A stretch of 64,000 bases of DNA from Competibacter_A sp003527885. Its GTDB lineage: Bacteria; Pseudomonadota; Gammaproteobacteria; Competibacterales; Competibacteraceae. The notes below the pieces were generated by a model. It worked only from the letters and a program-made list of their open reading frames with translations. It had not been told where the DNA came from and did not search any database. Position 1 is the stretch's first letter. The number at the start of each line of letters is the position of its first letter. The position numbers and the translations under genes are program-made. The DNA is taken from assembly GCA_035442025.1 (NCBI GenBank), contig DAORPQ010000002.1, forward strand, positions 83,577 through 147,576, in the 5' to 3' direction. Shown here piece after piece: positions 58,863 through 64,000 of the stretch.

Positions 58863-60317
58863 TCAGAGGCCCTCGGTGTCGACGATCCAGGTATCCTTGC
58901 TGCCACCCCCTTGCGAGGAATTGACGACCAGGGAGCCTCGGCGCAGCGCCACCCGGGTCAGTCCGCCGGTGGTGACGTAAGTCGTGGGGCCGGACAGGAT
59001 GAACGGTCGCAAATCGACATGACGCGGTTCCATGCGTTCGTCGCACAGGGTCGGCGAGGTGGATAGCGCCAGAGTCGGCTGGGCGATGTAGTTGCGCGGG
59101 TCGTTCTGGATCAGTTCGGCGAAGCGTTTGCGCTCGGCGGGTTTGGCGTGCGGCCCGACCAGCATTCCGTAGCCGCCGGATTCGTTGGCCGGTTTCACCA
59201 CCAACTTATCGAGATTGGCCAGCGTGTGTCGGCGATCGGTTTCCCGCATACACAAGTAGGACGGCACGTTGGGAAGCAGCGGGTCCTGATCGAGATAATA
59301 CTTGATCATCTGGGGCACGAAGGCGTACACCACCTTGTCGTCGGCCACCCCCGCGCCCGGCGCGTTCGCCAGCGCCACCTTGCCCTTGCGCCAGGCCCGC
59401 ATCAGGCCCGGCACGCCCAGCGCGGAATCGGGTCGGAACACCTCCGGGTCCAGAAACAGATCGTCGATGCGCCGGTAGATGACGTCCACCCGCGCCAGCC
59501 CTTCGATGGTGCGCATGTAAACGCAATCGTCGACCCCGATTTCCAAGTCGCCGCCTTCGACCAATTCCACCCCCATTTGCTGCGCGAGATAAGAATGCTC
59601 GAAGTAGGCGGAATTGTAGATGCCGGGGGTAAGCACCACGACGGTCGGCTGATCGCCGGGCCGGGGCGACAGCGAAACCAGCATGTCGTACAGCCGTAAG
59701 GTGTAATCGTCCACCGGCTGGATGCGTTGGTGCTCGAACAGCTCCGGGAACACCCGCTTGGTGACCACCCGGTTTTCCAGCATGTAAGACACGCCGGAAG
59801 GCACGCGCAGGTTGTCTTCCAGCACGTAAATCGTGCCGTCGTGATCGCGCACCAAATCCGAACCGCAGATGTGCGCCCACACGCCGTGGCGGGGGTTGAC
59901 CCCGACGCATTGCGGCCGGAAGTTGGCCGATTGCGCCAGCACCTCGGCCGGGAAAACGCCGTCCCTGATGATTTGTTGGTCGTGATAAAGGTCGTCGATG
60001 AACAGGTTGAGCGCCTGGACCCGCTGCTTCAAGCCGGCATCGGTACGATCCCATTCGTGCTTGGGGATAATGCGCGGCACGATATCGAACGGCCAAGCGC
60101 GGTCGATGCTGGCGCCTTCGGTGTAGACGGTGAAGGTGATGCCCATGACCAGGATCGCGAGTTCGGCGGCGGTCTTGCGCTCGCGCAATTCCGTGTCGCT
60201 CAGGGAAGCGAGGTAGTCGCACAGCGCCTGAGCCGCCGGACGAGGCCCCGTTGCGCTGTCGATCAGTTCATCGTAATGGACGCCCGATGCGGCGTAACGT
60301 TGCCACTCGATGGTCAT
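58863..60317 (-). CDS. circularly permuted ATP-grasp type 2 protein (COG2308 type)
   Basis: 484 aa from MTIEWQRYAASGVHYDEL, with AAGG ahead of the start. Family segments include FTVYTEGASIDRAWPFDIVPR, VNPRHGVWAHICGSDLVRD, VLEDNLRVPSGVSYMLENR, LVVKPANESGGYGM and SQGGGSKDTWI. These enzymes are predicted, not proven, to ligate amino acids or peptides. Typical neighbours are alpha-E (present), a transglutaminase-like protein and the proteasome-like peptidase Anbu (neither in the window). A longer in-frame start is rejected for lack of family-like sequence. Confidence 0.93.
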   Translation of the reverse strand: MTIEWQRYAASGVHYDELIDSATGPRPAAQALCDYLASLSDTELRERKTAAELAILVMGITFTVYTEGASIDRAWPFDIVPRIIPKHEWDRTDAGLKQRVQALNLFIDDLYHDQQIIRDGVFPAEVLAQSANFRPQCVGVNPRHGVWAHICGSDLVRDHDGTIYVLEDNLRVPSGVSYMLENRVVTKRVFPELFEHQRIQPVDDYTLRLYDMLVSLSPRPGDQPTVVVLTPGIYNSAYFEHSYLAQQMGVELVEGGDLEIGVDDCVYMRTIEGLARVDVIYRRIDDLFLDPEVFRPDSALGVPGLMRAWRKGKVALANAPGAGVADDKVVYAFVPQMIKYYLDQDPLLPNVPSYLCMRETDRRHTLANLDKLVVKPANESGGYGMLVGPHAKPAERKRFAELIQNDPRNYIAQPTLALSTSPTLCDERMEPRHVDLRPFILSGPTTYVTTGGLTRVALRRGSLVVNSSQGGGSKDTWIVDTEGL

Positions 60318-60861
60318 TATCGTTCCTTGTGATCGGCGTATTTTGATGGAGGGCCGTAAAGCTTCAGCAAAATCCGAGCCAAGCAAATTGGGTCGGGCCT
60401 TTGTCCCTACCGGCAATAAAAAAATTAAATAACTGAACCATATTGGATTTATTCTGAATTATTGCGTTTTGAGCATTCGGTTCGCCCGCTTCGGCAAGTG
60501 GTTGCCAAAAGCGCGCAAGCGCCTGCCAAATCCGCCGAATGCGGGGAATGAAGACTATCCATGCCTGTCCCTCGCACTCTAAGGGTGCGGAGGTTTGAAG
60601 GCTTGCACGGTGAAAGTGCGGACAACAACGAAAATATCGGGGAAAAACCAATACTGACGGAGGCGATGGCTGTGCTTTCGCCCCGCTCGTTTCAGGGCCG
60701 ATAATGTCTACCCAAGGATCTAGCCGAAAGTCGAGGCCGCGCTCATTGAAGACGGTGACCCCGAATTTTCCGTACACGCTGGATTTGCGCGGGTGCGAGT
60801 GAGCCGCCTCATCAATACGGCACAAATCGCGTGAAGCGTGGACCTGCGCGGGCGCGCGGGT

Positions 60862-60970
60862 TAGCCCGCAAGTTTTGGATTGTTCGTGCTCCTACGCAGG
60901 CGGCTCGGCGCTCGCCCGTTGCTCCTTGCGCTACGCAAAACGCACTCCGATCACAAATCATGGCGGGCTA
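60862..60970. mobile_element. MITE-like 109-bp inverted repeat with TA ends
   Basis: TAGCCCGC at 60862-60869 and GCGGGCTA at 60963-60970 form an 8-bp perfect terminal inverted repeat including TA at both ends. Imperfect similarity between the two arms seems to extend further inward (AAGTTTTGGATTG against ATGATTTGTGATC read on the other strand). Too short for a gene. Compatible with a non-autonomous element of the TA-inserting IS630/Tc1 type, but no second copy is in the window. Confidence 0.35.
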
Positions 60971-61109
60971 GGGAGTTTTAGCTTTTTCGATCAATAAGTT
61001 GTCGATACGGAAAGCGCACCGTTTTCAAACAGCGCAGCGCATTTTCGCGGTAATGTGTAGGAGGCAGTTGATATGACTGCTCTTATCGAGTTACAATTTC
61101 TTTATTCAA

Positions 61110-61124
61110 GTGTAATAATTACAC
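61110..61124. promoter_or_regulatory. 15-bp perfect palindrome, candidate operator
   Basis: GTGTAAT-A-ATTACAC, 7-bp arms around one base, in the AT-rich region 146 nt upstream of the XRE regulator gene. The form is typical of a homodimeric repressor site. Whether the neighbouring regulator binds it is inference. Confidence 0.5.
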
Positions 61125-61270
61125 CATGCGCCTCAAATATTCTTAATTTTGGTAAGAAATTTATTTGGAGTCGATGCAAACTAACCCAATAGATTTTTAT
61201 TTTGTTTCCTTAGTTTGACATATTAATTTTCATCATACTGGTTGATAAAATACCATAAGGGGCAAGACAG

Positions 61271-61621
61271 ATGGATTTTGGTAGTTATGTGCGGCAGCTC
61301 CGGGAGCAGCGTCGTGAAGTAAACCGTCGTTATTCGGTTCGTCAGACCGCTCAGCGGATCGGGGTGGAACCCGCCTATCTCAGCAAAATCGAACGGGGTG
61401 ATGTTTCTCCGCCTTCCGAGGATACCATCAGAAAGCTGGCTGCCGATTTGGGGGAAGACGCTGATTTGTTGCTGGCTTTAGCGGGCAAGGTGTCCAGCGA
61501 CATCCGCGAAATCGTCATGAAACGCCCCATCTTGTTCGCTGAAATGATTCGTGGTTTGAGCGATGTCCCGGATGACGAGTTGACGGTTTTGGTTCGCCGG
61601 GTTCGCAACGGCGAGTGGTGA
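61271..61621 (+). CDS. XRE-family transcriptional regulator
   Basis: 116-aa protein with an N-terminal helix-turn-helix (about 7-63; VRQTAQRIGVEPAYLSKIERG as recognition part) and a short C-terminal part (SSDIREIVMKRPILFAEMIRGL) probably for dimerisation. The start has AAGGGG 9-13 nt upstream. No toxin or prophage gene is next to it; a NodB-like gene follows 82 nt later. Likely a repressor that controls itself or neighbours; target unknown. The lower GC of its upstream DNA may indicate acquisition. Confidence 0.88.
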   Translation: MDFGSYVRQLREQRREVNRRYSVRQTAQRIGVEPAYLSKIERGDVSPPSEDTIRKLAADLGEDADLLLALAGKVSSDIREIVMKRPILFAEMIRGLSDVPDDELTVLVRRVRNGEW

Positions 61622-61703
61622 GAATGCCGCAAGCTGTCTTGCCTCGGAAAGAACGGCGGCATCGGACTGGCGGGTTCGGGCGCGTCGACGCCCGGTGCCG
61701 AGA

Positions 61704-62357
61704 ATGAAAGTCGCTCAAAGTTGGGATGATGGTGTAGTTGATGACCTTCACTTGACGGAAGTGTTACGTCGCTATGGTGCTACAGCGACTTTCAACCTGA
61801 ACCCCGGCCTGCACCAACCGCAGCGTGCCTTCAGTTGGCGCTATGGAGACAAGGAGGTCTGGCGGTTGGGGCGGGACGAACTGGCCGCGGTTTATGCTGG
61901 CTTTGAAATCGCCAACCACTCGCTGACTCATCCCAACTTGCCTGATTTGTCGGGGGTGGATTTGGCGCGGGAAGTAGGGGATAGCCGCCGATTGTTACAA
62001 GATTGGTTTCAGCAACCGGTGCGGGGTTTTTGTTATCCCTTTGGGACTTTCAATCCCGCCGTCAAGGAAGCGATCCGGGCGACCGGCCATCTCTATGCCC
62101 GCACGGTTGCCGAGTACGATGGGGTGTTTCCGCCTAGCGATCCCCTGGAATTTGGGGTTAGTTGCCGGTTTGCCGACCCCGCATTCTGGAGCCGCTACGA
62201 ACAGGCCAAGGCAAACAATGGCGTGTTCTTCTTTTGGGGCCACAGCTACGAGCTGATCAACGACGCCATGTGGGCCGATCTGGAGCACAAAATCGCCGGT
62301 ATCAGCGCCGATCCCGCCGCAGAATGGGTCAATCTCGAAAGCTTATTCGTTGCCTGA
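61704..62357 (+). CDS. polysaccharide deacetylase-like (NodB homology) protein
   Basis: 217 aa from the ATG giving MKVAQSWDDGVVDD; a GTG 9 nt upstream is an alternative start. The NodB motifs are seen: SWDDG with the metal/base aspartates, the zinc-ligand pair HSLTHPNL, and FCYPFGTFN. No signal peptide is present, so it should be cytoplasmic, unusual for peptidoglycan or chitin deacetylases. It may act on a soluble sugar or amide. Convergent with metH. Confidence 0.85.
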   Translation: MKVAQSWDDGVVDDLHLTEVLRRYGATATFNLNPGLHQPQRAFSWRYGDKEVWRLGRDELAAVYAGFEIANHSLTHPNLPDLSGVDLAREVGDSRRLLQDWFQQPVRGFCYPFGTFNPAVKEAIRATGHLYARTVAEYDGVFPPSDPLEFGVSCRFADPAFWSRYEQAKANNGVFFFWGHSYELINDAMWADLEHKIAGISADPAAEWVNLESLFVA

Positions 62358-62399
62358 ACTGCGCTCCTTCTGGCCGTCCTTGGCCTTCTGCCTTTCGGT

Positions 62400-64000
62400 T
62401 TATTCCTCCGGTTCGTAACCCAAATTCGGCGCCAGCCACTTCTCCGCTTCTGCGACCGTCCAACCCTTGCGCCGGGCGTAGTCGGCGACTTGATCGCGGT
62501 CGATGCGGCCTACGCCGAAATAGCGCGCTTCCGGGTGGCTGAAATACCAGCCGCTCACCGCGGCGGTCGGGGTCATGGCGAAATGCTCGGTCAGGTGGAT
62601 GCCAGCCCTGGTTTCCGCATCCAGCAGTTGCCAGAGCAAACCTTTCTCGGTGTGATCGGGGCAAGCGGGATAGCCCGGCGCGGGCCGGATGCCGCGATAC
62701 TGCTCGCCAATCATGGCCTCGTTATCCAGCGTCTCATCCGCCGCGTAACCCCAGAATTCCTTGCGCACCCGTTCGTGCAGCCGTTCGGCGAAGGCTTCGG
62801 CCAGCCGGTCGGCCAGCACTTTCAACAGGATAGCGCTGTAGTCGTCATTCGCCCGCTGGAACGCTGCCACCCGCTCATCGATGCCGATTCCGGCGGTGAC
62901 GGCGAATGCGCCCAGATAATCGGTGAGGCCGGATTCCTGTGGAGCGACCCAATCCGCCAAGCAGTAATGCGCCTTGCCTTCCGGTTTCGGCGTCTGCTGG
63001 CGTAGATGGTGCAATGTCAGCAGCACCTGTTGGCGGCTGTCGTCGGTGTAGAGCGTGATGTCACCGTCGCCGCTGCGGTTGGCGGGGAAAAAGCCGATCA
63101 CCGCCCGCGCCGTTAACCAGCGTTCGGTGATGATCTTGTCCAGCATCGCTTGCGCCTGCGCGAACAACTGGCGGGCTTCCTCGCCTTGAGCGGGATCGTC
63201 GAGGATCGCCGGATAACGTCCCCGCAGTTCCCACGCTTGAAAGAACGGCGTCCAGTCGATGCGCTCCACCAGATCGGCCAGCGGATAATCGTCGAATGCG
63301 CGCACGCCGAGGAAGGTCGGGCAGGGCGGAACATAGCTTGCCCACGCCAGTTTTGGCCGATTGGCGCAGACCTGAGCGAGCGGCAGCAGCGGTTCCCGGC
63401 TGCGGCGCTTGGCGTGCTGCTCGCGCTTCTGGGCGTAGTCGGTTTTGGTGCGGGTGACGTAATCCGTTTTGCTATCGACGCTCACCAGATTCTGCGCCAC
63501 GCCGACCGCCCGCGAGGCATCTTTGACATAGATCACCGGGCCGGGATATTGCGGGTCGATTTTCACCGCCGTATGCACCCCGGAGGTGGTCGCGCCGCCA
63601 ATCAGCAGCGGGATGGAAAAATCCTGCCGTTTCATTTCCTTGGCGACGTTGACCATCTCATCCAGCGACGGGGTAATCAGCCCGGACAGGCCAATCATGT
63701 CGGCGTTCTGTTCGCGGGCGGTGTCGAGAATTTTCTGGGCTGGCACCATCACGCCGAGGTCGATGACCTCGAAGTTATTGCACTGGAGCACCACGCCAAC
63801 GATGTTCTTGCCGATGTCATGCACGTCGCCCTTGACCGTTGCCATCACGATCCGGCCATTGCTGCGCCGTTCGCCCTCGCCCTGTTCGGCTTCGATGAAC
63901 GGGATCAGATAAGCCACCGCTTTTTTCATCACCCGCGCCGATTTGACCACCTGCGGCAGAAACATCTTGCCCGCGCCGAACAGGTCGCCGACCACGTTCA
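62400..64000 (-). CDS. metH: cobalamin-dependent methionine synthase, C-terminal part
   Basis: Transfers a methyl group from methyltetrahydrofolate via cobalamin to homocysteine. The 533 codons in the window cover the 3' part; the gene runs on past the right edge. The cobalamin-binding motif is VKGDVHDIGKNIVG with the axial histidine, followed by the Rossmann-like domain (LIGGATTSGVHTAVKI) and the AdoMet reactivation domain, with RIRPAPGYPACP-like GIRPAPGYPACPDHTEK near the C-terminus. B12-dependence of methionine synthesis in this strain follows if no metE exists elsewhere. Confidence 0.97.
   Translation of the reverse strand, partial: NVVGDLFGAGKMFLPQVVKSARVMKKAVAYLIPFIEAEQGEGERRSNGRIVMATVKGDVHDIGKNIVGVVLQCNNFEVIDLGVMVPAQKILDTAREQNADMIGLSGLITPSLDEMVNVAKEMKRQDFSIPLLIGGATTSGVHTAVKIDPQYPGPVIYVKDASRAVGVAQNLVSVDSKTDYVTRTKTDYAQKREQHAKRRSREPLLPLAQVCANRPKLAWASYVPPCPTFLGVRAFDDYPLADLVERIDWTPFFQAWELRGRYPAILDDPAQGEEARQLFAQAQAMLDKIITERWLTARAVIGFFPANRSGDGDITLYTDDSRQQVLLTLHHLRQQTPKPEGKAHYCLADWVAPQESGLTDYLGAFAVTAGIGIDERVAAFQRANDDYSAILLKVLADRLAEAFAERLHERVRKEFWGYAADETLDNEAMIGEQYRGIRPAPGYPACPDHTEKGLLWQLLDAETRAGIHLTEHFAMTPTAAVSGWYFSHPEARYFGVGRIDRDQVADYARRKGWTVAEAEKWLAPNLGYEPEE

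Larger units (their letters stand above)
60318..61270. other. 953-nt intergenic region before the XRE regulator
   Basis: No convincing gene. A 153-codon minus-strand frame (60364-60825) has no ribosome binding site or recognisable domain. The middle holds a MITE-like inverted repeat (60862-60970). The last 190 nt are markedly AT-rich, unlike the rest of the window, and contain a 15-bp palindrome and a TTGACA at 61215-61220 (no matching -10 at normal spacing). Confidence 0.55.

Noticed and set aside
60364..60825. 153-codon minus-strand frame upstream of the ATP-grasp gene
   Set aside because: No ribosome binding site, no recognisable domain, and unusual composition; kept as part of the intergenic description only.
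61215..61251. Sigma-70 promoter for the XRE gene from TTGACA
   Set aside because: The -35 is perfect, but no -10-like hexamer lies at 16-18 bp, so it is mentioned only in the intergenic entry.
1..64000. tRNA, rRNA, CRISPR arrays, prophage or complete insertion sequences
   Set aside because: None seen by eye: no transposase or phage genes, no regularly spaced repeats and no cloverleaf-like sequence were recognised. A tRNAscan or CRISPR search was not run.

Overview
The window is high-GC, densely packed chromosomal DNA of a gammaproteobacterium. The evidence is gene order typical of the class: murA-hisG-hisD-hisC, mlaFEDCB-ibaG, kdsD-kdsC-lptCAB-rpoN-hpf-ptsN, rsxABCDGE with nth, petABC with sspB, and diaA-dolP. 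The presence of HprK, cbb3 oxidase and a Corynebacterium-type glycogen synthase argues against Enterobacterales and fits an environmental lineage such as Chromatiales or Competibacteraceae. That finer placement is inference. No tRNA, rRNA, CRISPR array, intact insertion sequence or prophage was seen.

Layout. 1-8.0 kb: cbb3 oxidase operon (ccoN-O-Q-P) and its assembly genes (ccoG-H-I-S), ending with an unannotated 33-codon membrane ORF and an intrinsic terminator. 8.0-13.1 kb: birA, coaX, an exported Gly/Tyr/Asp-rich protein, ridA, a ComB-like phosphatase, diaA, dolP and sspB. 13.2-15.8 kb: petABC (cytochrome bc1) on the minus strand, which passes electrons to cytochrome c and so to the cbb3 oxidase. 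16.2-17.5 kb: an orphan periplasmic binding protein. 17.6-26.2 kb, minus strand: a Nif3-like gene, hisC, hisD, hisG, murA, ibaG and the Mla phospholipid-transport operon. 26.5-30.4 kb: ppdK and a zinc metallopeptidase, lying between the Mla block and the block that follows. 30.5-40.3 kb, plus strand: KDO synthesis and LPS export (kdsD, kdsC, lptC, lptA, lptB), rpoN, hpf, and a regulatory PTS (ptsN, hprK, rapZ, ptsH, ptsI) with no sugar permease. 40.3-42.9 kb: an acyltransferase, a Nudix hydrolase and argF. 43.2-48.2 kb: the Rsx/Rnf electron-transfer complex. 48.4-50.3 kb: a triple-DUF2934 protein, nth and a DUF1841 gene. 50.4-57.8 kb: a DUF2189 membrane protein, glycogen synthase, a quinone-reductase-like flavoprotein, an FAH-family enzyme, alcohol dehydrogenase, aldo/keto reductase, a carboxymuconolactone-decarboxylase-family protein and a truncated LtrA. 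57.8-60.3 kb: an alpha-E protein paired with a circularly permuted ATP-grasp enzyme. 60.3-64 kb: a long intergenic stretch with a MITE-like inverted repeat and a 15-bp palindrome, then an XRE regulator, a NodB-like deacetylase and the 3' part of metH.

Most of the window is core respiration, envelope and cell-wall biogenesis. The less ordinary points are the 33-aa ORF behind ccoS, a terminator-like hairpin in the argF leader, the triple-DUF2934 gene set between rsx and nth, the alpha-E/ATP-grasp pair without its usual partners, the LtrA remnant, and several perfect inverted repeats in intergenic DNA. I did not find a clearly new multigene system. The alpha-E/ATP-grasp pair and the 60.3-62.4 kb region are the best places to look further.
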